Assembly: GCA_027704905.1 (NCBI GenBank)
Contig: CM051006.1
Span: 4,640,415-4,704,414, forward strand
Origin: Muraenolepis orangiensis
Taxonomy: Eukaryota; Chordata; Actinopteri; Gadiformes; Muraenolepididae
Length of the DNA stretch: 64,000 nt
Direction: 5' to 3'
A program made the position numbers and the translations under genes. Below are positions 38,501 through 46,756 of the stretch, piece after piece. The notes beneath the pieces were generated by a model. The model was given only the letters and a program-made list of their open reading frames with translations. It did no database searches and was not told the DNA's origin. Numbering within the stretch: the stretch's first letter is position 1; every line of letters begins with the position of its first letter.

Positions 38501-40461
38501 TTGTACGGATGCTGCGTAACTTGCCACCGGACAAAGGCGCAGGTAGATACAAGATACGAGATGCTTTATTGGCCATTTGCAATGGTAGTACAATGGAATG
38601 CTTACTCCGCAGGTACGACTTAGGGTGGTGATTCTGATCTCACCTTCATGGGGAACATGTCTCTCTGGGGGGGTTTGAGGTGGAGGTCCAGAGACCCGCG
38701 GGGCGAGGCTCCTGCCCCGGCTGCCTTGTGGAGGATATGGTCCAGGTAGAGGCTGTGAGGGGAGGGCCCCTGCTTCTTCCTCTCATGGAGACGCTTCAGG
38801 TGGGTCACCGCTGCACTGGCGTGTCTGGAGGTCAGAAGTTTCAACTGTTAGCAGACCACGTGGTGGACGGATGGGGTGTTTCCTGAGGTATTCTGGAGAT
38901 ACAACATCCCTGTTGGAGTCGCAGTACCAAAAATAAAAGGTCTCATCAGGACAAAAATACTTGGGAAACCACTGCTTTGGATACTAAATGACCAAGTCTG
39001 TTTTACAACTCCAAGTACAATTGAATACCTTTTCACTACATTTGGTTTGACTCATGTTACTGAGCATATAGTCCACTTATCTTCTGCTATGGTGAGCCTT
39101 GCATTAATTCACAGGAGACAGGAATAAATGGAGATTTTTCTTTGGCCTTCCACACTGAATTTGATTCATATCAGCATTACTATAATACAGTGGTGAAGCG
39201 TCAGGGCCTTCAAGGTATTCAGAGAAGACCCTGGAACTCTCAGATGAAACAAAAAAAAATCAAATTAATTGGATTAATAAAATGTAATCGAAATGAATAA
39301 ATGAGAATGGTATCTGTGTTGTTATCGGTTATATTACAGTGTTACGTTGATTTGTTTGTCTTTCTCGGTCCATGCACGACGCATTTGAGTGGTTTTGTGT
39401 TGGAAAAACAATGCAACCAATCAGATATTTTTCTGGGTTGCTGGGAAGAATATCCTTCAACCAAAGTATTCCCGATGACTTTGGCCCTTAGACTGAATGA
39501 GAGCGTACGTTTGGATTGACAATTTGATCAACCAATCATATCGTGATTTGTAGCCAATGGGCGTATTCTTTCAGATTTCCCCACAGCTCAATAGGGAGCT
39601 AGAAGGTATACTGGCTGGAGCGAGAGTGGATCTAGCGTAGTGCTACGTTTTTTCTACGTAGGATTTTACGTCAAAATGGCGAAGGCGAAGATGATGGGCT
39701 GTTACTTCACTACATGGACACTGCTTTACCAACTATGGTACACTTGGAAATTGGCTACGACAATCTTATCTGCCTAAATGAGATAAGGCATAAAGTGACT
39801 CCTCCGTGACGTCCGTCTGACTAGAACAACGGAATTTAAGGTGAGTGACAAATAAAGGAATTCTGATTCCCACAGATTCACCATCGCGATTACCCCCCCC
39901 CCCCCCCCCCTCCGTTGGACTTCACGATGTTCGCGATCTCTCGACATACCCCCCCCCCACCCCGTCGGACGGTGATAGTGGGGGGTCGCCAGTCTCCAGT
40001 GTCCAGTTATTTTGGGGGTCGCGGGCTGAACAGTTTGGGAACCCCTGGTCTACAGAAGGTCCAGTTGTGATAGACACGCTTCGCCACTGCTATAATATCA
40101 TATTAAGTGTTGCGTTTTATGTTTTTAACCAGTTGTTTCCTCTTAAATGCATTTATGTATCCATGTACCGATTATTTTGTGTGTTTGAGTTTCCTTTTTA
40201 TAAAAATGTATGTTATATATTTTACATAATATAAATGTATTATTATTATATCCGCATATTCATTAATAAGTGCCATAGCTAACCCGTACCCTGAACACAA
40301 GAGGTGATACAGGAGGTGTACATTGATGACTCACTGTCTGTGTTCCCGGGGGACATGGGAGGAGCCCGCCATGTCCATGAGGCTGGGCAGGCAGTGGAGG
40401 GGGTGGCTGTGGCTGTGAGGGAGGAGGCTGTTGGCCTGGAGGAAGGTAAACGTACACATGA

Positions 40462-40557
<96 letters not shown>

Positions 40558-43515
40558 AGACAGAGGCTACCATATGCAGCAGTTGTCCCAGGAGCACTGT
40601 GGCTTGTATTGCTATGAAGTCATCAGTGCTGGTGACCAGCTCCACCAGACCCTGGAGGGAGGAGACACGTGAGAGAAGAAGAGGAAACACCTGACAGGTA
40701 AAGACGGGACTAGAGAATGACAGTTTAAACCTCCAGAAGTCGGCCATGGATGAAGGCAGACAGCAGGAAAGCCAGGTAGTTGTCTATCAGGTTCGGCCTG
40801 AGTGCAAAAACGTACACATTAAACAAAAAGTATAAAATACATTCTAATTCAAGAGTCAACCCACAGTATACATTTCCTACAATTTAACACTATATACTAT
40901 ATACTATGTACTATACTTATACTATACAACACTATACTATAACAATACTGTACACAATAAAAATACAATACAAAGAACAATAAAGTGACTGATGGATGTT
41001 ATATATATGTGTTGAATTGTGCAAAAAGCATTTTAAAGCATTTTAAAGGGCCAATCTCATTATATCTGATGCCATGAAGTATATGAATATATATTACAGA
41101 GACTATGAATAGATTTAATACCTGGAGCGGGAACACTGTGGAAGAATGACCAGCGCCTCAGAGACAATGAAACCCTTGGTGAGCCTCCAGCCTTCCTGAT
41201 ATCGACCAGGGTCTACAGGATATTTCACAATAAAAGTACCCATGGGCCAAATGTTAACAGAAACTCCCCAGAGTCTGCTCTTATAATGTCATGTGGGAAT
41301 CAAGTAAACACAATTGGGTGAAAGGTCATCCCCTGTACCCACCGACGCTGATCAGCGCTTCGGTGAAGTCTGTTGTTTCGACGGGAACGTCCAGGAGAAA
41401 GACCTCGTAGATCACCTCCAGCAAGGCTCTCTGTCCGAGCATAAGGAGACACTAAACTAGACGCTAAAGGCTAAAATCCCCATGTAATCAAAATGTAAAT
41501 GATTGGCTAACTTGTAGATGCTTTCATTTTTTATTATTTTTTAAATATATTTTAATTAATTTGTAATTATTTTTTTCCTTTCTTTTTTTCCTTGTTAGCT
41601 AAATACATGACATACGCTACATTATTTAGCTATTCAACATGGCGGGAAAACTGAAACCAGGTTTAGGAGATGGCGTCTGATTGGCCGACATTAACTCTTT
41701 GTTTAAACTGACTGAATTTGACACCGAGCTTTCACTGTGCTCTGAAAGAAACAACAAGATATCTTTGACGTCAAATCAAACACTGCTCTAAAAACAACCC
41801 CCCCCCCCCCCCCCCCACAAGAGAAACAACCTGTCTGTCTGCCTCTCACCGAGCTGTCGTCGAACCCAAGGTGACAGACACGCCATGCCCTTCAGCCGGT
41901 CTATAAATGCAGGCGACTGTTGCTGGGAGTACTCACCCTCACCTCGGTGTTTGGTATACACAGCAGGTCGATGAGAGACTGGATCCCGGAGTTACCAGAC
42001 TTACACAGGTTAATGATGCCTGCAGGAGGGGAACAGGGCCATGCGTGGTCATACACTCCCTCACACCCACTATGGGAGATACACAGTCATACAAGTGTTT
42101 ATTTCATAAGAAGTTATACAACTATTGGAATCCATGGAAATCTTGGTTTAATCAAGATATTTCTTACCATACATACTGTTTATGGTCCACTGTTTATTCA
42201 CAAGTGAGGTTGAACACAATTATCGCAAACAATATTGGTCTGACAACTTTTAAACAAACCGCATTAGAGCACATGAAGGAATCCAAAATATGATAAGTAC
42301 ATTCATTTTTTTGTATTACCTGACCAAGAGCGGAGCGAAGCAATGATTGCCATCTTACTGGCCAGGAACCGAGCATCTCGGTTTTCTCTAGAGACAAAAG
42401 AGATTTAAAAAAAAGTATAAATAGTGAAAGAATTGGATCCATCCACAGTATCAACCCTTGTTTGGAGTTGGAGTTTGAAAGCGACCGGACCTGAGCGGCG
42501 CCTCTGCTCCGTCCGGGGCCAGGCAGTAGTGGAAGTCAGTGAACGGGGCCAGGATTTGCTAGGAACAACGGAACCATGTGACCATCGCAAGACAATCTTT
42601 AAAAAAACAAAACTGTCCTCATTTACAATGAGGTTCAATGGGTTCCAGATCAAATTAGAATTACAAAGTATAACACAAAGGTTTTGAACAAAACGATTCT
42701 GTCATTTCTGTTTGATGGAACGAGACAGATTTTTAAATGCTTTTTAAATGCTTTTTGCACAATTCAACTCACGTATATATCATCCATCAGTCACTTTATT
42801 GTTGTTTATATTGTTATTTTTATTGTGTACAGTATCGTTCTAGTATAGTGTTGTATAGTACAACTGTAGTCCATAGTATAGTATAATAAGTATAATTTTT
42901 TTATAATAAAAAGCAAATAAAAACATCTTGAATCTTGAATCTTGAATAAATCTTTGCTGCATAGGGTTTCGGAAAAAAAATACTAATAAAATAATAACAA
43001 AAATGAATAAAATGAATAAAATGAATAAAATGAATACAATTAATAAAATTTATAAAATTTATAAAATAACACAAAATAAAAAATAAAAGTTAATTAATTA
43101 ATCAATAAAAACATAAAACAGGTGATCCCCTCTTGCGAGGTTTCTTCGGTACCTCCAGCTCCACGTCGGAGCGGACAAAGCGCCTGGTGTCGGGGTGGTT
43201 GAGCAGATGGAGGACGGTGGCCATCAGCGATTCGTTCAGGCGGTTCAGCCGGCAGCCTATCACGTTCTTCAGGATGGCGCTCAGGCCTCGGCTCCGGGCC
43301 ACCACCGCTGGGTTCTTCAAGGCTGTGAGAGAGATGATGACACCAAGAAGATCTGTTATTATCGTATTATCTCCATCTTATAGGGAATAAGATACCATTC
43401 AAGATTTAAATAAGATTTACTTTATTAATGCTAGATAGGAAACTACACAACAGTAAAGTACACAACAGTAATATGATACTATCTATAAACACATGATACT
43501 AACTATAAACACAAA

Positions 43516-43562
<47 letters not shown>

Positions 43563-46369
43563 TTATATTAATTCACTCAAAAACAATTGGTATCCCTAAA
43601 GGTATACATAATCAAAGTAATTGAAATGCAAAGAAAATACAAAATACACACAAACAGTGCAGAACGTTGTGGTAGACCAGAGGGATGGGGGGATTTTGGA
43701 GCAGGTACAGTCTTGTTAGCTTGTTTGACCGTTCACTCACAGAGTTCACAAATGATGGCGATGCAGGGTCGGACCATGTCGCCCCCGTCCCGGGACCCCT
43801 CGCTCCCCGCGGCCATCAGGGAGTTGGTGACGGAGGAGGGGAAGACCGCCGCGTTCACCGCCATCATCTGGACGGAGATGAGAATAAATGCACTTTAAAA
43901 AAAAAATTAAAACCTTACTGCAAACCCTACTGCAAAATTGCAGTAGTCTACTGCAAGAGATAAAGGCCTAGAAGAGATAAAGACACGAACAAGCCTCTCT
44001 GCATCTGGGTTAGAGTACTTCTCACTTTGTGAGATGATAGAAGAAGGTAAGATGCTACAACACTATAACACAGAGTTATAGTTATATAACGCCATAAGAC
44101 AAACCACATTCAATAATCGCATTGATAATCAGAAGGATAAGGTCGTCCACATCAACCTAAAGTTTGAACAGACTCCAAACTGCAACGCCAATTGCAGTAC
44201 TTGTGAGTGTGAGATCTTACCTTTCGAACCAGCCTGAGAGCCTGGGTTTTCTCAGCCTTATTACTGTCCTGAATGTCTATACACCTGCAAATACCACCGG
44301 AAATACAAAATCAATATATCATATATAATAATACACTTATTAAAATCCCATTCTGAAAGCTTTAGCCACTACAAATGAGTGCAAAATTAGTTTTCTTAGA
44401 AACAGGAAACAAGCCGTAACTCCGCCCCCTTGAGGTTTTTGGTTTCCTGCCCAGGCTCTCTAGAAGTTCTGCTACAACATAGTTTAGGACTTCTGGGTCA
44501 CAGATTAGTATTAGTATAAAACTACAGGGGGGGGGGGGGGTGGTTCTATGGGTCACCTGGCGATCAGGTAGTCCACCTGCAGGGCGAGGACCTTGTCCAG
44601 GACACGGCGGTCTGTGATCAGGTAGCGCACGGCTCGCAGCCCGGCCGCTCGCACCTCCATGGAGTCGCTCAACAGGGAGACCCGTACGCTGGTACAGAGA
44701 ACAGGATAGAACCAGAACCACAACATTATGTCACTCTTTGGATTGAGTTTTGTCCGTTTGGTCAAGTCAAGTCAAGTCAATTGTATTGGTCTAGCCCTTA
44801 ATCCCAGTTCCAGTCTCAAAGGGCTTCCCAGGTCACATGTTTACAACACCCCGCAAACCCCTAGCCCCTCCCCCCTTAACCCCACCCCCCCAAACCCTTA
44901 GCGCCCCCCCCCCTTAACCCCACCCCCCCCAAACCCCTAGCCCCCCTAAGGGCAAGAAGAGACTCCCTTAATGATGGAGGAAGGAACCTTGAGAAGGAAT
45001 GCAGAGTGGCAGGGGATCCCTCCTTCCAGGGACGGTTAGGAGTGACATGGGGGCCATAAGTGACTTATAGTAATGTACATATGTATAATTGACTGTACAA
45101 AACTGAAGCGAACGGACAAAATGGATAGAAATTTTACTTTTATTGGACGAAATTGAAGCAAATGTTTGGTTTATGGATGGACAAAACTGAAGAAAAATGT
45201 GCATCAAACAAAATTGAACAAAAAAAAGTGGGAAAAGGTTCTCATCAAAAGTTCGATATCTCTAAATACTCACCAAACGATGATCTCCTCGTGTGTAAAG
45301 CCCAGCTTATCCTCCAGACGACCACCACTGCAGAAAAGCTACGGCACAGTAGAAGAAGAAGGACTCCTATTCAACATCACATCCATGAAAGGATAAAGGA
45401 TCATTCTTGATACTTGGTCTGCTTTTCAGTCCGTTTTCCAAACCTTGATAAAGTTGTGCAGGTGTTTCATCTTCTGTGTGTGGGAGACCCCCTGGTTCCT
45501 CGCGATGTTGTGGAGGATTTCACCGACATCATCTGCAGGGTCTGAAATACAGTCATGCATTCTAAGGTGTATAACTCACACCAAAGCAGTAGTGGCACCA
45601 AAACAGGGACACACATGTTACAATGAGGGTCTCTGGCTTGCCAGAACATGAAACTAGATCAAGAAAACTAAATACAGGTCAAAATACTGGCGCCCTGGTC
45701 AGAAGAACTCCATAACACCAAAATAAAGCCAGATGTAAACAGACCCATGGCCTCGTAGGTCTGAAAGCACACTTTACCACACTAACACTCTGGAAGGGCG
45801 TTGCATCAATATTAGTGATTTGGTTTAGTGAGTACTTTTTGTCTGAGCCTTTTGTCTGACACACTAAGATAAGTTGACTTTCTGAATTTAGAAAAACGAA
45901 AACAATACCAATATACTTAATGTTGACTTTGGCAAACACAAACCAGCCTATAGTTAAACATTATGCAGGCCTACGTTTTTACCACACATATTAGCCAAAT
46001 AAATGTAAGATAATAAGAAATATCAGAAGTTGCTTAAAACAAATCAATGTTTTCCAATTGGAACAGCGCTTTGTGAGTTACCAATGCACTAAAAATGGTT
46101 CGACTCCAGTTCACACTTTAAAACAAGTAAATACACCAATTGATTATAGCAACCCTATACTTCTATTCCTATAAGTTACCTCTGACAAGGTCCATTGATC
46201 CAATCCCTTCCCCATTGCACTCTGTATAAGGTCAAACACAATGGACGCATAATAGCATACATATGTTATAAATAAGTAATTATGTATCAAATCAAATAAA
46301 GATCATAATACCATCTTGTCTGCCTCTCATCTCTGCGACGTCGGGCGGGCGGCGGCGGCGGGTGCTCAT
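17287..46369 (-). CDS. rictor: Rictor, rapamycin-insensitive companion of mTOR
   Basis: Scaffold of mTOR complex 2, which phosphorylates AKT, SGK and PKC at hydrophobic and turn motifs. I join 38 coding exons (4866 nt, about 1621 residues; human is about 1700) with consistent phases and no stop, and the human gene also has 38 exons. The N-terminal helical-repeat region is strongly conserved (MEVRAAGLRAVRYLI, LKNVIGCRLNRLNESL, RLYATRHLRVLLRAN, ALDILDEACDDK). The C-terminal region keeps GYATLRRLQQQR, EDTGLQEH...NCLYC (zinc-ligand H/C/C), GVLLRKEVLRLVINLSS and FDDVCLYSEI. The start ATG (46367-46369) precedes MSTRRRRPPDVAEMRGRQD, like the short basic start of family members. The middle region (exons 30-31) is divergent. 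Teleosts have two rictor paralogues, and I cannot tell which this is. Confidence 0.96.
18025..18345 (+). mobile_element. SINE family A, full-length-looking copy
   Basis: GGCAGCAGGATAGCTCAGTC (A-box-like), GAGTCC after GGTTT (altered B box), body GCACTGCCGAGGTTGCCTTG, CCTAATACTAGGATGGG, a GTGTGT/CTGTGT expansion, and tail AATAAAGAGGATTCAATC plus GATTTA repeats. It abuts the donor side of rictor exon 37. Confidence 0.8.
18665..20260 (+). mobile_element. L2-like non-LTR retrotransposon fragment with reverse transcriptase
   Basis: Two plus-strand frames encode the C-terminal part of a LINE reverse transcriptase: TGVPQGSVLGPLLFSLYT and the catalytic box CYADDT (about 19000-19115), then after a stop the thumb/C-terminal part with ITRLDYCNSLLAGLP, LQRIQNAAARLVFN and HWLPVNARIKFK (19430-19690). 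The 3' end is TGTAAGTCGCTTTGGATAAA with AAATGTAAATGTAA repeats, as in L2-clade LINEs. It is 5'-truncated and interrupted, so inactive, and sits in a rictor intron. Confidence 0.85.
18857..19976 (+). pseudogene. Broken LINE reverse transcriptase reading frame
   Basis: The coding relic of the LINE above. The first frame (18857-19195) ends with a stop after CLADISR; the second (19224-19976) continues the protein in another frame. The RT fingers and the 5' part of ORF2 are missing. There is no sign of recent mobility other than the readable RT motifs. Confidence 0.8.
21073..22528 (-). mobile_element. pogo/Tigger-like DNA transposon, decayed
   Basis: Inverted ends ACCGTATTGACCCGAATATA (left) and TATATTCGGGTCAATACGGT (right), each followed inward by GATTATAAGACGACCCCTCT-type sequence, bound 1.45 kb. 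Minus-strand frames encode DDE transposase pieces in order: KLRKKHSYPLDQMGNVDQTP (22085-22110 region), WLKVVWGRRRGGLRKQRNML with ILDAFRGH, then GGMTSQLQVLDVVVNKPFK. These are typical of pogo/Tigger transposases. Frames are disrupted, and the DNA-binding part is mostly missing. Confidence 0.85.
21455..22203 (-). pseudogene. Frameshifted pogo-like transposase
   Basis: Three overlapping minus-strand segments (21967-22203, 21723-21914, 21455-21715) together span the DDE catalytic domain but are separated by shifts and stops. The helix-turn-helix/CENP-B part expected upstream is not readable. Confidence 0.8.
22530..22660 (+). mobile_element. Retroelement 3' end, family C, short copy
   Basis: TAGTATAGTATTATTGTAGG, GGGAATGGGGAGTAAGCATT and a tail CATCTTGAATCTTGAATCTC. 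It directly follows the pogo-like right end, so that element probably inserted into a family C copy: matching TAGTATAG/GTTTATAG-type sequence also precedes its left end (about 21000-21072). Confidence 0.55.
23085..23347 (+). mobile_element. SINE family A, plus orientation
   Basis: GGCAGGATAGCTCTGTCTGT head, GGTCGCCGGTTCAAGTCC B box, usual body and AATAAAGAGGATTCAATCC tail, between rictor exons 34 and 35. Confidence 0.8.
23910..24012 (-). mobile_element. MITE fragment related to 28998-29264
   Basis: TTATACACCGAAGCGACTTA, a T-run, TCTCTTAAC, ATAAGAGCGACTT and GTGTGACTTATTGTCCG match the reverse complement of the MITE inside the nested SINE at 28998-29264. Confidence 0.6.
24625..25150. mobile_element. 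Solo LTR of an LTR retrotransposon
   Basis: Starts TGTCAGGATTGG, ends CCCCCGTGACA (TG...CA with TGTCA/TGACA inverted ends), and is flanked by a perfect 5-bp direct repeat AGGCA (24620-24624 and 25151-25155). Inside are a TATA-like TTTAAATAAG near 24857 and repeated CTTGTTTCA motifs. No gag/pol is attached, which indicates LTR-LTR recombination. The superfamily is not determined. It lies in the rictor intron between exons 32 and 33. Confidence 0.8.
25570..26235 (-). mobile_element. Retroelement family C split by a SINE
   Basis: Reverse-oriented family C sequence (ATTCAAGATGTTTTTAG, TACTATA-rich, AACAATAAAGTGTCTGATGG) runs to about 25850, is interrupted by a SINE (25850-26117), and resumes with GCAGTTCAGTGCAGAACAGT. 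This gives the relative age: the SINE is younger. Confidence 0.65.
25850..26117 (+). mobile_element. SINE family A inside family C
   Basis: GGGGCAGCAGTAGCTCAGTC head, GGTTCAAGTCC B box, standard body and GAAGAGGATTCAATCCTCC tail. Confidence 0.8.
28055..28335 (+). mobile_element. Retroelement 3' end, family C
   Basis: CATCCATCAGTCACTTTATT, TAGTATAG-rich interior, GGATTAAGCGTTCCATTGTA and CACCTTGAATCTTGAG end. It lies in the rictor intron between exons 29 and 30. Confidence 0.65.
28375..28505. repeat. Tandem AGAGAG/ACTAACATAG repeat
   Basis: Alternating (GA)n runs and GACTAACATA or GACTAACACA blocks, six to seven copies. Confidence 0.85.
28545..28720 (+). mobile_element. L2-type LINE or SINE 3' end
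   Basis: ACTTCTGGTGACGAGTT, then TGTAAGTCGCTTTGGACAAA and AGCGTCTGCTAAATGACTG. It is related to 6545-6735 and ends about 30 bp from rictor exon 29. Confidence 0.7.
28752..38824 (-). CDS. rictor: rictor exons 17-29 (central HEAT/ARM-like region)
   Basis: Exons: 38644-38824, 37661-37762, 37364-37410, 36751-36886, 35559-35791, 34208-34334, 33858-34022, 33396-33472, 31946-32024, 31338-31483, 30874-30961, 30607-30699, 28752-28858. Conserved pieces include ENLDWNWELVQTILK, FVRRLLWFFTPSSKLF, EFLLESEE, YLEDLVKDIVQWL, LLTTLSQYYFLFLGTLS, KLTVSTLDFSRDSLARV, FFSNWGVELLVTQL, NLHALVELKPALTHLGDKG, FLSIPKGFSYLQERGY, YVDMVEQQLNEVLTTYR, VHLYGQLVHDKAGCRLLE, LDKWEGIKKLKAALWAL, GNIGSTTWGVNLL. The 3' part of exon 26 is poorly conserved. 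Four minisatellites lie in these introns. Confidence 0.88.
28950..29632 (-). mobile_element. SINE family A interrupted by two later insertions
   Basis: The SINE tail is at 28950-28995, its middle at 29266-29388 and its tRNA-like head at about 29541-29632. Between these lie a MITE (28998-29264) and a second element (about 29389-29540) ending CAATTGACTTGACGTGAC, related to 44760-45060. The three SINE pieces are in order and on the same strand. Confidence 0.75.
28998..29264. mobile_element. MITE with TIRs, inserted in a SINE
   Basis: The left end TATTTTTTCCGGACTATAAG TCGCAC and the right end GTGTGACTTATGGTCAGGAAAATAC are inverted repeats with a few mismatches. There are internal sub-repeats TATATAAGTCGCTT, and no coding capacity. 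Confidence 0.7.
29950..30595. repeat. Minisatellite of GTATGGACAGATGTAC units
   Basis: About 35 copies of a 16-bp unit GTATGGACAGATGTAC mixed with variant units AGGGCCAGATGTATGT and GTGTACTGTATGTAT. Units are free of stops on both strands, which produces long repetitive open frames with no coding value. It ends about 10 bp from the donor of rictor exon 28. Confidence 0.9.
31538..31757 (-). mobile_element. SINE family A, minus orientation
   Basis: Tail at the left (GGATTGAATTTAATCCTC), body CCATCCTAGTATTAGGAGCA, head CCGGTTCCCAAGCCAAGTCC. It is followed by (GACA)n and (CTGA)n at 31765-31872. Confidence 0.75.
31765..31872. repeat. (GACA)n/(GACT)n microsatellite
   Basis: GA-rich, then GACAGACA, then ACTGACTG units, at the head end of the SINE. 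Confidence 0.9.
32280..33360. repeat. 35-bp minisatellite in a rictor intron
   Basis: Roughly 30 diverged copies of a 35-bp unit TTAGAGTAATGTATTGTGAT AGTTATTAACAGTAC. The array fills almost the whole intron between rictor exons 24 and 25 and ends about 40 bp before exon 24. Confidence 0.9.
33568..33612. repeat. (CAATA)n microsatellite
   Basis: Nine perfect CAATA units. Confidence 0.95.
34355..35180. repeat. 32-bp minisatellite in a rictor intron
   Basis: About 26 copies of a 32-bp unit containing CACACGCTGGGTCAGACC and ACGCAGTCACTC, with alternate CTCACC or CTCCCC positions. It begins about 20 bp from rictor exon 22. All three plus-strand frames are free of stops, giving a 326-codon open frame that is an artefact of the repeat. 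Confidence 0.95.
35467..35533. repeat. (AAT)n microsatellite
   Basis: ATA/AAT trinucleotide run just downstream of the donor of rictor exon 21. Similar runs occur at 6117-6140, 43507-43560 and 60498-60535. Confidence 0.9.
35925..36402 (+). mobile_element. LINE 3' fragment (L2/Rex-like)
   Basis: Plus-strand translation shows the conserved C-terminal LINE segment LAPPYLSDLLHRHTPNRRLR and LWNALPIHIRNANTLLSFK with TALKTHLF, followed by a UTR with GTAAAGCGTCTTTGAGCACC and an (ATT)n tail. Only the last part of ORF2 remains. Confidence 0.8.
36945..37290 (-). mobile_element. Retroelement family C, reverse orientation
   Basis: TACAATGGAATGCCTACTC, TACTATAAGAATACTATACA, AATAAAGTGATTGATGAG and GTAGTGCAGCAGC, in the order seen in other reversed family C copies. 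Confidence 0.6.
37963..38625. mobile_element. Family C copy interrupted by a family B copy
   Basis: Reverse family C pieces (CAAGATACAAGATATTTATT near 37968; TGGAATGCTTACTCTTCATT near 38363) flank a plus-oriented family B copy (37985-38362, tail GAATCTACTCTAATCTAATC). A second family C end is at 38550-38610. Family B is therefore the younger insertion here. Confidence 0.6.
39188..40089. mobile_element. Non-autonomous hAT element with 8-bp target-site duplication
   Basis: The left end CAGTGGTGAAGCGT and the right end ACGCTTCGCCACTG are perfect 14-bp inverted repeats bounding 902 bp, flanked by the exact 8-bp direct repeat CTATAATA (39180-39187 and 40090-40097). Terminal CAGTG/CACTG and an 8-bp duplication are diagnostic of hAT transposons. 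The first 500 bp closely match the element at 57511. The transposase is deleted. It lies in the rictor intron between exons 16 and 17. Confidence 0.92.
40335..46369 (-). CDS. rictor: rictor exons 1-16 (N-terminal helical repeats)
   Basis: Exons: 46312-46369, 46180-46221, 45444-45541, 45274-45338, 44557-44688, 44221-44284, 43741-43867, 43153-43322, 42491-42558, 42320-42387, 41937-42019, 41343-41430, 41122-41212, 40731-40797, 40571-40651, 40335-40435. Recognisable pieces: DVGEILHNIARNQG, LEDKLGFTHEEII, SLLSDSMEVRAAG, FPSSVTNSLMAAG, VRSDVELE, ILAPFTDFHY, ARFLASKMAIIA, IINLCKSGNSGIQSL, DNYLAFLLSAFI, LVELVTSTDDFIAIQ, LLPHSHSHPLHCLPSLMDMA. Exon 9 ends in a weak donor (GTCCGG). Exon 2 is only 14 codons. 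Confidence 0.88.
40464..40551. repeat. (GA)n microsatellite
   Basis: About 43 GA units, in the short intron between rictor exons 15 and 16. Confidence 0.95.
40855..41060 (-). mobile_element. Retroelement family C, reverse orientation
   Basis: ATACATTTCCTACAATTTAA, a TACTATA-rich stretch and ACAATAAAGTGACTGATGGA. Confidence 0.6.
42725..42950 (+). mobile_element. Retroelement 3' end, family C
   Basis: TTTTTGCACAATTCAACTCA, CATCCATCAGTCACTTTATT, GTGTACAGTATCGTTCTAGT and repeated AATCTTGAATCTTGAAT at the end. Confidence 0.65.
44760..45060 (+). mobile_element. Unnamed repeat with GTCAA head, also nested at 29389-29540
   Basis: GTCAAGTCAAGTCAATTGTA, CCAGTCTCAAAGGGCTTCCC, ACATGTTTACAACACC and AAGGGCAAGAAGAGACTCCC. 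The nested copy in the SINE at 28950-29632 is the reverse complement of the same order. The type is probably a SINE or MITE. Confidence 0.5.
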
Positions 46370-46756
46370 GTCACACAACGGACAACCCGCGGTGTGTGCG
46401 CCTCCTCTCAGCGGGACGAATACAGTAATGGTGTGTTGTTCGCGAACGAACGACTCTTCACGAACGACTCATTTCAGTGAACGAGAACGAATCACTCATT
46501 CCCATCTTCCCATCTAGTTCGCTTGGTTGGATTTTTGACACCCCCGCTCCTGTGTGTGTAGACCAGGCGATACACACACCAGTGGCGGAAAGTTACAGAG
46601 TACATGTACTCAAGTGGCGTACTTAAGTACACATTAACTTATAGCCGACTCCACTACATCTCAGACAAGGCAAATAGTACTGTTTTCTTCACAACTACAT
46701 TTATCTGACTGCTTTTAGCTACGGCCGTATTTTGCAAATTCCGATTAGGAATAGTA

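Noticed and set aside
38876..39127. 83-codon plus-strand frame (MFPEVFWRYNIPVG...)
   Set aside because: No matching domain or splice partners; it lies in intronic repeat-like sequence.
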